In this document: positions 55,652 to 63,305 of the stretch, piece after piece
Layout: each line of letters starts with the position of its first letter
Position numbering within the stretch: the stretch's first letter is position 1
Assembly: GCA_963814985.1 (NCBI GenBank)
Contig: CAWFFV010000054.1
Coordinates: 1-64,000 of the forward strand
DNA from: CAWFFV01 sp963814985
Lineage (GTDB): Bacteria > Chloroflexota > Ktedonobacteria > Ktedonobacterales > Ktedonobacteraceae
DNA length: 64,000 nt
Direction of reading: 5' to 3'
Translations under genes and position numbers: made by a program
Notes under the pieces: model-generated
The model's input: only the letters and a program-made list of their open reading frames with translations
The model's database searches: none
What the model was told of the DNA's origin: nothing

Positions 55652-56497
55652 ATGACACAAACACTCGTCAATCCCACACCGAAAGACTATAAGAGCGAAG
55701 TAAAGCCCACCTGGTGTCCTGGTTGTGGCGACTTTGGTGTGCTTAACGCTACCTATCGTGGTCTGGCTGGACTGAAACTGCCCTCTGATCAGACCGTTGT
55801 GGTATCTGGCATTGGCTGCTCCAGTCGCTTCCCGCACTTTATGAAAACATTTGGCTTTCATACGGTACATGGACGGGCACTGCCTGTCGCACAGGGACTA
55901 AAGATGGCACGACCTGATCTTACCGTTGTTGCAGTTGGAGGCGATGGCGACTTCTTCAGTATTGGCGCGGGCCACTTTGTTCATGCAGCACTACGCAATA
56001 TCAATATTACCGCAATTGTTATGGATAACGAAATCTATGGATTGACAAAAGGACAAACTTCTCCTACATCTCCACAGGGCCATATCACTAAATCTACCCC
56101 CTATGGTAGGTCTGCAACGCAGTTTAACCCCATTGCCACAGCGCTCTCCCTGAATGTCAGCTTTGTGGCACGTGGCTACTCAGCAAAGCCAAAAGAAGTG
56201 GCCTCACTGATTGAACAGGGGATACAACACAAGGGCTTCTCCTTTATCCATGTACTCAGTCCTTGCCCAACGTTCTACCATACATTCGATGCCTGGGATG
56301 CAGCAGTAACACCCATTGCTCCTGGCCACCAGACTCATGATCGTTCACAGGCGCTGGCACTGGCAATAGAGACCGAGAAACAGTACACTGGTCTCTTCTA
56401 CCAGGAAGAGCGACCAACTATGGATGATGATGCTCAACAATTGGTCCAACAAGCCAGACCATTCGACATCGAACACTACATGCAGCGTTTTATGTAG
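55652..56497 (+). CDS. korB: 2-oxoacid:ferredoxin oxidoreductase, beta subunit
   Basis: 281 residues. Thiamine diphosphate-binding subunit: PTWCPGCGDFGVLNATYRG (CPGCG, Fe-S ligands with another Cys), SGIGCSSRFPHF, VVAVGGDGDFFSIGAGHF (TPP/Mg2+ motif GDGD), and MDNEIYGLTKGQTSPTS. C-terminal HVLSPCPTFY supplies a further conserved Cys. Partner is KorA immediately upstream. A hairpin terminator follows at 56550. Confidence 0.93.
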   Translation: MTQTLVNPTPKDYKSEVKPTWCPGCGDFGVLNATYRGLAGLKLPSDQTVVVSGIGCSSRFPHFMKTFGFHTVHGRALPVAQGLKMARPDLTVVAVGGDGDFFSIGAGHFVHAALRNINITAIVMDNEIYGLTKGQTSPTSPQGHITKSTPYGRSATQFNPIATALSLNVSFVARGYSAKPKEVASLIEQGIQHKGFSFIHVLSPCPTFYHTFDAWDAAVTPIAPGHQTHDRSQALALAIETEKQYTGLFYQEERPTMDDDAQQLVQQARPFDIEHYMQRFM

Positions 56498-56549
56498 GTA
56501 CCACCAGTACTCATGCGATCCTCTTCGGGACGCTATTGATGTTATCGCA

Positions 56550-56580
56550 CTGAGCCGTAGTTTTACGGCTCAGTTCCCTT
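56550..56580 (+). terminator. Rho-independent terminator after korB
   Basis: ctgagccgta (56550-56559) pairs perfectly with tacggctcag (56564-56573), loop gttt, followed by ttccctt. It lies 53 bases past the stop. Confidence 0.7.
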
Positions 56581-56772
56581 ATTCTGGAGTTGCTCTGGCC
56601 GGACTGCTCACATTGTTTCCCTTCCAGGTGGGACCAGGATGTTTGTACCTTATACACAGATGTCTTTTAAAGAATCTTCTCTGTAAAGCTAAATTAAAGA
56701 AACCACACCAGTATATGTACAAAGAATAACTTTAAATATAGAGCGCTATTTTGTTAACAGGAGAATTAGCAT

Positions 56773-57621
56773 ATGAGTAACCACATATCACGACACCAAC
56801 CAGACAAACCTACCCTTTCGGCCACCATCTCTCTGCGCACCCGCAACGACGCGGCTCAACCCATACATCACGCACTGCGAGCCATGAGAAAGGTTCCGGA
56901 AATTACGGTTTACTTCTGGATCATCAAACTGTTGACCACCGCGATGGGTGAGACGACCTCAGACTATCTAGCCCACCAGATCGATCCGACTATCGCGGTA
57001 GCTCTCGGGGGCATTGGCCTGGCAGCCGCGCTGATATTACAGTTCTCAGTGCGCCGATATGTGGCATGGATCTACTGGTTAACCGTCGTCATGGTTGCCA
57101 TATTCGGCACGATGGCCGCCGATGTTTTACATGTTGGATTGGGCATCCCGTATCTCGTATCAACCGCGTTATTTTTGGTCACGTTGGCCGTCATCTTCGT
57201 AGTCTGGTACATGAGTGAGAAGACCCTGTCGATCCACAGTATCTACACCCGTCGTCGTGAGATGTTTTACTGGGCCACTGTAATGGCTACGTTCGCGCTT
57301 GGTACCGCCGCTGGTGATATGACAGCGACAACCATGAACCTGGGCTACTTCTCCTCGGGTGTGCTGTTTGCCGTATTGATCGCTGTGCCGGCTCTAGCGT
57401 ACTGGTGGTTGGGTCTGAACGAGCTTCTCGCCTTCTGGCTAGCCTACATCTTAACCAGACCGCTCGGTGCTTCGTTTGCTGACTGGATGGGGAGACCACC
57501 CAGTGGGGGTGGCCTTGGACTGGGTACCGGATCGGTCAGCCTGGGCTTAACGATTTTGATTATCGGTTTCGTCGGCTACCTGACAATCACCCGCAAGGAT
57601 GTTAAGGGCGAACAACAGTAG
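56773..57621 (+). CDS. COG4705-type integral membrane protein
   Basis: 282 residues with about eight membrane helices. The family signature KVPEITVYFWIIKLLTTAMGE (shortened: VPEITVYFWIIKLLTTAMG) is near residue 40, and a repeat of similar sense (WATVMATFALGTAAGDMTA, shortened: TVMATFALGTAAGDM) in the second half shows the two-fold repeat of this uncharacterised family. No known enzyme motif. AGGAG lies nine bases before the ATG. Role unknown, possibly small-solute transport. Confidence 0.75.
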   Translation: MSNHISRHQPDKPTLSATISLRTRNDAAQPIHHALRAMRKVPEITVYFWIIKLLTTAMGETTSDYLAHQIDPTIAVALGGIGLAAALILQFSVRRYVAWIYWLTVVMVAIFGTMAADVLHVGLGIPYLVSTALFLVTLAVIFVVWYMSEKTLSIHSIYTRRREMFYWATVMATFALGTAAGDMTATTMNLGYFSSGVLFAVLIAVPALAYWWLGLNELLAFWLAYILTRPLGASFADWMGRPPSGGGLGLGTGSVSLGLTILIIGFVGYLTITRKDVKGEQQ

Positions 57622-57641
57622 CTCCTTTTGAGGCATCTCGG

Positions 57642-57796
57642 GTAACTATTCAGGTCCCCTTTTCCTAATTCCTCAGCGCCACAGGCGCTTCGTAGATTGT
57701 TTTATTGGCAGTGGCAGGGTTTGCGGCGCAAACCCTGCCACTGCCAATAAAACAAGAGCGAGCCACCACAGGTGGTGAGAAAACCTGAATAGTTAC
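57642..57796. repeat. Composite palindromic repeat, copy C
   Basis: Outer arms gtaactattcaggt (57642-57655) and acctgaatagttac (57783-57796). Left module attcctcagcgccacaggcgct, right module gagcgagccaccacaggtgg. Core 57697-57755: 29-bp perfect arms around a single central base. Between convergent genes. Confidence 0.88.
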
Positions 57797-57850
57797 AAAG
57801 CTTTCTAGTTTTACAGGCGACGAGCAGTGATACTCACGCACCCCATTCCT

Positions 57851-58072
57851 CTAATGTTTCTCCAATTGAGCCACGGCGGCCACCCGTAGAGAATTTATCA
57901 CGGCTTGTGAAAATTTCTCACCACATGAGTGGCAAAACAGCCCACCCTCATTGTGATAAGTTCCACCAATCGCGGTCAACTGCCGTTCGGCGGGCTTCCC
58001 ACACCACTCACACAGGCTACCACGAGGAGCAAAGTCAACAGAGATAGGTCGGCGGAATTCGTTGTCTGACAT
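57851..58072 (-). CDS. Small zinc-finger-like protein
   Basis: 73 residues. Start at the Met with GGGAGGG eight bases upstream (58072), not the longer frame, which would add a hydrophobic lead. Four cysteines in two CxxC pairs (CEWC...CHSC) suggest a zinc ribbon. Polar throughout. No known family recognised. It is convergent with the COG4705 gene across copy C. Confidence 0.6.
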   Translation of the reverse strand: MSDNEFRRPISVDFAPRGSLCEWCGKPAERQLTAIGGTYHNEGGLFCHSCGEKFSQAVINSLRVAAVAQLEKH

Positions 58073-58336
58073 GAGGATACCCTCCCAAGTTATGCTGGTC
58101 AGTACACCTATCCATAAAAGAAACAAGAGGCAGTATATAAGAGGAATATTCGTATCTAGTGGTTAACAGCTTGAGATATCCACGATGATACGGTATCCAC
58201 AATACAGCGCATCATCGCTCAAAGGAGCCACACTGCTCCGTCCCTGACAACACCTGGAGACATCATTCATTGCCTCTCTAACAGAGACTATAGCATACTT
58301 CCAGACAAAACGCTAGTTTAGAGACTCACAGTAAAA

Positions 58337-58627
58337 TCACATCAAGGAGATGGTGGTAGCTTCCGAAGAGATCGTCTCTTGTCCAGGTATTTGCTCCGTC
58401 TCTACTTCTAAAGCAGGGAACCGCGAGGAGAGGCGATTGCCAATAATCCAACCCAACCCACCAAGGCCAAGAGTCATGCCAAGCCAAACCCACAAGGCGG
58501 TATTGAGTTCAACAGAGAAAACCGAGGCTAAAATTCCTGCCAGCACAATGCCAAAGGTTAGACCTATCGTTATACCAATAAGACAACCAGGGTGCGCGAG
58601 ATTGCGCCCACGTAATCGCTTCATCAT
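58337..58627 (-). CDS. Small two-helix membrane protein
   Basis: 96 residues with two hydrophobic segments (GCLIGITIGLTFGIVLAGILA, shortened: LIGITIGLTFGIVLAG; ALWVWLGMTLGLGGLGWIIG, shortened: WVWLGMTLGLGGLGW) and a polar Glu/Thr-rich end. Basic N-terminus (KRLRGR) fits N-in topology. No ribosome-binding site of quality. Unknown function. Confidence 0.5.
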   Translation of the reverse strand: MMKRLRGRNLAHPGCLIGITIGLTFGIVLAGILASVFSVELNTALWVWLGMTLGLGGLGWIIGNRLSSRFPALEVETEQIPGQETISSEATTISLM

Positions 58628-58658
58628 GGTAAAATGTTGTACCTTTATATTTCGTATT

Positions 58659-58875
58659 AGTAACTACTCGGCCCCCTGTTTCAGAATTCCTCAGCGCCGA
58701 TGGCGCTTCGCAGGCCATTTTGTCTGGGTGTGGCAGGTTTGCGACGCAAACCTGCCACACCCAGACAAAACAAGAGCGAGCCACCGCAGGTGGGATAAGG
58801 CCTGTTTGCAGGAGCCACACCTAGACAAAACAAGAGTGGGCCGCCGCAGGCGACGAGCAGATCTGAGTAGTTACT
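58659..58875. repeat. Composite palindromic repeat, copy D, with a duplicated right part
   Basis: Outer ends agtaactactc (58659-58669) and gagtagttact (58865-58875). Left module attcctcagcgccgatggcgct, core palindrome 58718-58770 (26-bp arms around a central base), right module gagcgagccaccgcaggtgg; then a partial second right half (58800-58860) repeats the core end ctagacaaaacaagag and module. It separates divergent genes. Confidence 0.82.
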
Positions 58876-59005
58876 CGTATTCTTGTATTATTGATAATAG
58901 CGCGATGGAGAAAAGACGTCAAGTCGTTCAGTCGTCTTATACAAGGGAGCCATCAATAGCTCTCTATATAACCCTGACAAGCATCAGAGAAAAGAGACAA
59001 CGGCA

Positions 59006-59575
59006 GTGTTTGCTGCAAATACGTTGATAGTAATGCGTGGCTATCCCGGAACAGGAAAGAGTACAATAGCGCGAGTTCTAGCGCGAGCCATCCATGCTCC
59101 GCTCATCGACCGGGACATTATACGCCAGACAGGGGTAGATATTTTTGGAAACCTGGCTGAAATTGGGCGTTTTTCGTATGAACTCATGTTTGCTCTAACA
59201 CGCGAACAATTGAGTCTGGGACTGAGCGTAGTCATCGATACTCCGCTCACCTATCGTACAACCTATGAACAGGCCAGGAAGTTAGCACAATCCCTCCAGA
59301 CGCCTATGCTGGTGGTACACTGTAAATGTCCACCGGAGATACAGCGGCATCGACTGGAAGATCGCAAGGGTAAAGTCTCGGAGTTCCAGATTACCTCGTG
59401 GGAAGAATGGGAAAGATGGAAGCCGCGCTTCGAGGTATTTGATGATGAGGGCTGTATCGTTGATACCTCAAATCCTATTGACAATTCGTTGGCGAAGGTG
59501 CTCCACACTATCCAGAGATTGCGCGCCTGGCACAGCCAACAGTGCAAAGCACCTGAGGTATCTGATCGCCTTTGA
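59006..59575 (+). CDS. P-loop NTPase/kinase of the polynucleotide/zeta-like type
   Basis: 189 residues. Start GTG at 59006, or the ATG at 59033 nine codons later; neither has a clear ribosome-binding site. Walker A GYPGTGKST right at the N-terminus, DRDIIRQ, then VIDTPLTYRTTYEQAR (Walker B-like DTPL) and HCKCPPEIQRHRLEDR, an RxxR-type lid arginine. The compact single-domain fold resembles small-molecule and nucleic-acid kinases of the ZipA/AAA_33 group. Substrate unknown. Confidence 0.65.
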   Translation: MFAANTLIVMRGYPGTGKSTIARVLARAIHAPLIDRDIIRQTGVDIFGNLAEIGRFSYELMFALTREQLSLGLSVVIDTPLTYRTTYEQARKLAQSLQTPMLVVHCKCPPEIQRHRLEDRKGKVSEFQITSWEEWERWKPRFEVFDDEGCIVDTSNPIDNSLAKVLHTIQRLRAWHSQQCKAPEVSDRL

Positions 59576-59701
59576 TATCCAGATGCCTTGCATCTCCCCA
59601 TTGCATTCCTTACAATGAAAGTGTTGCTTCTTAAGTCGAAGCAATGTGTTAAAGAAGATACATCTTGCCAGGATATGCTCATCGCAAGATTGGAGAGTCT
59701 G

Positions 59702-60733
59702 TTGAAAGCAACTGTATTTCATGAACAAGGTAATGTCAACGTATTGCATGTGGAAGAGGTACCTCAACCTACTCCAGGCTTGAATGATGTTATTGTCAAA
59801 GTACGAGCCTGTGGCGTTAACCGACTGGATATCTATTCACGTACCGGGCGCACAAAGATTGCACCAATACCCCATATTTCTGGATCAGAGGTAGCCGGCG
59901 AGATCGCCGCACTTGGCGAGGCGGTTAGTGGACTGAGCATTGGACAAGCCGTCGCAGTCGCCCCCTACTTATTTTGTGGACAATGCGAGTTTTGTCGCTC
60001 TGGAGAAGAAGTCTTATGCCTGAAAGGCGACATCGTTGGATTGGGTAGCCAGGGTGGTTATGCAGAATATATACAAGTGCCTGCCTCAAGCATTGTTGCT
60101 TTGCCCAGGGAAGTTGACTTTACGTCAGCCGCAGCAGTAGGCCTTGCAGCGATTACCGCATGGCATATGCTCACAAAGCAAGCACTGCTTCAACCAGGAC
60201 AGGATGTACTTGTACAGGCCGCAGGAAGCGGTGTCGGGAGTGCCGCAATCCAGATTGCCAAGCTAAGTGGAGCACGTGTAATTGCTACTGCCGGTTCAGC
60301 ACAGAAACTGGAGCATGCCCGTAAGCTTGGCGCAGACGAAGTCATTAACTATCAGGAGCAGGATTTTCTGCAAGAAGTACGGCGTATCACCAACAAACGT
60401 GGCGTTGATGTGGTCGTTGAACATATCGGTGAGCACACCTGGGAGAAAAGTGTGGCAAGTCTGACCCGCCGTGGACGCCTGGTAACCTGCGGAGCCACCA
60501 CAGGAAATGAGGGGAAAGTCAATATCTGGAATCTGTTCGCCAAGGAGATTTCTTTAATTGGCTCCTATGGTGGGACACGCCAGGACTTAGCTGATATGCT
60601 GAAACTGGTAGCTGCCAGACGCTTCCACGCTGTTATCCATGGTACGTACTCTCTTGAGCAGGTCGGAGAAGCACAACAAGCAATGGAAGATCGTAAGCAA
60701 TTTGGCAAAATGATTGTAGTACCAACAATATGA
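59702..60733 (+). CDS. Zinc-containing MDR-family NAD(P)H quinone oxidoreductase/alcohol dehydrogenase
   Basis: About 344 residues. Start is a TTG at 59702 with GGAGAG just upstream, giving MKATVFHEQGN, the usual beginning of the family; the longest frame from 59588 adds an unrelated lead. Catalytic zinc region GSEVAGEIAALGEAVSG, then structural Cys cluster GQCEFCRSGEEVLCLKG (four Cys), NAD(P)-binding AAGSGVGSAAIQIAK, and the C-terminal KEISLIGSYGGTRQDL. It retains zinc-binding motifs and is closer to zinc MDR alcohol dehydrogenases than to quinone reductases. Substrate unknown. It follows the kinase gene with the stop of that frame 126 bases before it. Confidence 0.85.
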   Translation: MKATVFHEQGNVNVLHVEEVPQPTPGLNDVIVKVRACGVNRLDIYSRTGRTKIAPIPHISGSEVAGEIAALGEAVSGLSIGQAVAVAPYLFCGQCEFCRSGEEVLCLKGDIVGLGSQGGYAEYIQVPASSIVALPREVDFTSAAAVGLAAITAWHMLTKQALLQPGQDVLVQAAGSGVGSAAIQIAKLSGARVIATAGSAQKLEHARKLGADEVINYQEQDFLQEVRRITNKRGVDVVVEHIGEHTWEKSVASLTRRGRLVTCGATTGNEGKVNIWNLFAKEISLIGSYGGTRQDLADMLKLVAARRFHAVIHGTYSLEQVGEAQQAMEDRKQFGKMIVVPTI

Positions 60734-60740
60734 TAGCTAA

Positions 60741-60812
60741 ACTACTCAGGTTTCGTTTTATGTGGTTTGCGTCGTAAACCACATCACCCACATAAAACGA
60801 AACCTGAGTAGT
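60741..60812. repeat. Composite palindromic repeat, copy F (minimal form)
   Basis: Only outer arm and core: actactcaggtttcgttttatgtgg... from 60741 with the mirrored end acctgagtagt at 60812, 25-bp perfect arms and a slipped centre. Both side-modules are missing. It lies just after the MDR stop and is probably the terminator of that gene. Confidence 0.8.
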
Positions 60813-60904
60813 ACTATGTCTTTGACATTAGCCGCCAATGAGATCACACTGTATGCAACCACAAATCATATAAAGTCCTGCACACATTCTTTGAGGGAAT
60901 TTGA

Positions 60905-62428
60905 ATGGGTTTCATACAGAAAAGACAACGAAGAAATTTGCTTCTCGTACCGTTCTTCCTCTTCTGCCTATTGCTCACAGCATGCGGAACAACCGGAGGA
61001 AACTCTATATCAGTCATTCCAAGAAAAGTACATGAGCCATTGATCACCTGGGCTGCTTTTAACGGCGGAGGAACCCGCACGGGGATCAATACAGCAGAGC
61101 AAGAGATCACGCCTGGTAACCTGGGAAGCCTGAAACGCATCTGGCAACAAAAACTTCCCGACGTTGTTGACGGATCACTTGCCTTACTACCCAATGTACA
61201 TACCAGCACAGGTACCAAAAACATCCTCTTCGCTACGACAAAATCTGGTAGTTTACTCGCTATAGACGCCGAGACAAGCACAATTATTTGGAGTCAAGAT
61301 ACTTCTGGACCAAAATTCACCACCAGTTCACCTGTTATTGATCCATCCGGAAAGTTTGTCTACAGCTACGGACTCGACAGCAAAGTACATAAGTACGCTG
61401 TGGACTCCGGACAAGAAATTATCCAGGGAGCCTGGCCCGCTGTGATTACACTTATGCCCAACGACGAGAAAGGATCATCATCTCTTAATATCGGCAATGG
61501 CTACCTCTATGCCACTATCAGCGGATACCCCGGCGATGGTGGACACTACGAGGGTCACGTTGTGGCCGTGAATCTCGCGACAGGCAAAACAACCGTCTTT
61601 AACGTACTCTGCGCTAACATCACACAACTTCTTATCAACATTCCCTCTGCCCCAAATTACTGTCCGGAAGTTCAGGCTGGAGTATGGGCACGAGCCGGGG
61701 CTGTAGTTGATCCAGTGACGGGAAATGTCTTTATTGTCACTGGAAACGGAACCTACGATGCCAATACGGGAGGCCATAACTACGGTGATACCGTCATCGA
61801 ACTCAGTCCCGATGTGACCCATTTGATCGATACTTACACTCCAGCCAGCTACCAGGCTCTTCAAAATCGGGATGCAGACCTTGGTAGTTCAGCGCCAGCC
61901 ATGCTTCCCAGACAGAATACAAGCAAGACACCCTATCTGGCTGTTCAAGCCGGCAAGGATAATGTATTGCGTCTGCTTAACCGTCAGAACTTATCAGGAA
62001 TGCATGGACCTAACCATGTTGGTGGTGAACTCCAAACGATAGCACTACCCAACGCCTGTGGTGTTGTCAGTCAGCCACTTGCATGGAACGATACCAACAA
62101 CGTCACATGGGTATTCGTCACCAATGGTTGTGGATTTTCTGCTTTTCAGGTTGTCACAGACACCAAAGGCAAAACCACGCTCCGGGTCGCCTATCACAAT
62201 GGTCATGGGGGCAGTTCACCATTTATGGCTAACAACATGCTCTTCGTCCAGGCCAACGGACTACTGATGGCCATAGCACCTACTACAGGTAGAGTACTCT
62301 GGAGCAGCGATCAGCCATCCGCTAATGGCTCTATTGGTGATCTACATTGGCAAAGTCCGATTGTCGTCAATGCCCGAATCTATGTTCCGGATAACAACGG
62401 CAACCTTTCCGCTTACGGCCTGGTGTAA
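60905..62428 (+). CDS. Beta-propeller (PQQ-like) lipoprotein
   Basis: 507 residues. Lipoprotein signal: basic MGFIQKRQRRN, hydrophobic LLLVPFFLFCLLLTAC with the lipid Cys at about residue 27. The rest is WD40/PQQ-like beta-propeller repeats: NILFATTKSGSLLAIDAETSTIIW (shortened: LFATTKSGSLLAIDAETS), VTGNVFIVTGNGTYDANTG, NVLRLLNRQNLSG, ITTGRVLWSSDQPSANG-like end. Each blade carries the AxD/GxLxAxD strand. Extracytoplasmic, membrane-anchored. It lacks the PQQ-binding disulfide and catalytic Asp of true PQQ dehydrogenases, so it is a structural or binding propeller. Confidence 0.8.
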   Translation: MGFIQKRQRRNLLLVPFFLFCLLLTACGTTGGNSISVIPRKVHEPLITWAAFNGGGTRTGINTAEQEITPGNLGSLKRIWQQKLPDVVDGSLALLPNVHTSTGTKNILFATTKSGSLLAIDAETSTIIWSQDTSGPKFTTSSPVIDPSGKFVYSYGLDSKVHKYAVDSGQEIIQGAWPAVITLMPNDEKGSSSLNIGNGYLYATISGYPGDGGHYEGHVVAVNLATGKTTVFNVLCANITQLLINIPSAPNYCPEVQAGVWARAGAVVDPVTGNVFIVTGNGTYDANTGGHNYGDTVIELSPDVTHLIDTYTPASYQALQNRDADLGSSAPAMLPRQNTSKTPYLAVQAGKDNVLRLLNRQNLSGMHGPNHVGGELQTIALPNACGVVSQPLAWNDTNNVTWVFVTNGCGFSAFQVVTDTKGKTTLRVAYHNGHGGSSPFMANNMLFVQANGLLMAIAPTTGRVLWSSDQPSANGSIGDLHWQSPIVVNARIYVPDNNGNLSAYGLV

Positions 62429-62470
62429 TGCTAACCAGGGGACACTGCCGGTCAGGTTCCCTCACGAACA

Positions 62471-62628
62471 TGAGGTATCCCTGTAACTATTCAGGTACCC
62501 TCGCCACCACTGGTGGCTCACCCTTGTTTTATGCGGGTTGTGGTGTTTGCGCCGCAAACACCACAACCCGCATAAAACAACCTGCGAAGCGCCTACGGCG
62601 CTGAGGAATCAGGGAAAGGGATACCTCA
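62471..62628. repeat. Composite palindromic repeat, copy G (inverted)
   Basis: Outermost arms tgaggtatccct (62471-62482) and agggatacctca (62617-62628) are perfect. Module order as in copy B: ccaccactggtggctca left, gcgaagcgcctacggcgctgaggaatcagg right. Core 62524-62580: 28-bp perfect arms around one central base. Confidence 0.88.
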
Positions 62629-62738
62629 TATTCAAATCTTTTCCTCCAGCAGTGATACCTGTCACAAAATTTCCTCGACAGGTGTCTTATAGATACTATG
62701 CATGGTACAGGGAAAAAAGCTATTAGGGAAAGATAGGT

Positions 62739-63305
62739 ATGTCGCTAGATAGAAAAAATGTGTCTCTCGTTATGGAAAACGATGAGCAGTCGTTTGAGAC
62801 TATCTTTACGCGCTTCTATCCCCTGGTCTATCAGTTGGCCTATCGCTGCACCGGAGAGCAGAATGAAGCCGACGATATAGCACAGGAGGTTTTTATCCGC
62901 TATTACCGTGTGCCACCTCAGGCCACGAGTGAGGGGGAACGACGTGCCTGGCTCTGCCGTGTAGCAACTAATCTCAGCTTGAATGTGCTACGTACGCAGC
63001 AACGTCGTACGCATCATGAGGATCAAGTTGGTAAAATGAGGCAGCAGACGATGGCGGGCGAAGAAGTGCAGGCAAATCCTGAACAGTATGTGCTTGCTCA
63101 GGAGCAAGCAGCATTCACACGATCCGTTCTGGCGGAATTGCCAGAATGACAACAAACGTATCTCTTATTACGTAGCGTTGGTCTGAGCTATGCAGAAATA
63201 GCGCAAGCCACTGGTGTTGCTCCTGCTTCTGTTGGAGCATTGCTAGCACGCGCTGAGCGAGCATTGCGGAGAAAATATCATGAACGAACGGCCGCAGCCG
63301 AATGA
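62739..63305 (+). pseudogene. ECF RNA polymerase sigma factor with an in-frame TGA
   Basis: Sigma region 2 is clear (FETIFTRFYPLVYQLAYRC, shortened: FTRFYPLVYQLAYR; DDIAQEVFIRYYR) and region 4 follows: LAELPE, then TGA at 63147-63149, then QQTYLLLRSVGLSYAEIAQATGVAP in the same frame, with SVGALLARAERALRRKY to a TGA at 63305. The consensus at the stop is an Arg or Lys codon, so a single CGA to TGA change would explain it. Total about 188 residues if read through. It overlaps the start of the anti-sigma gene. Sits after a composite repeat with a weak GATAGG box. Confidence 0.75.

Noticed and set aside
26150..62628. CRISPR array made by the palindromic repeats
   Set aside because: Copies are single, tens of kilobases apart and in both orientations; no direct-repeat/spacer array exists in the window.
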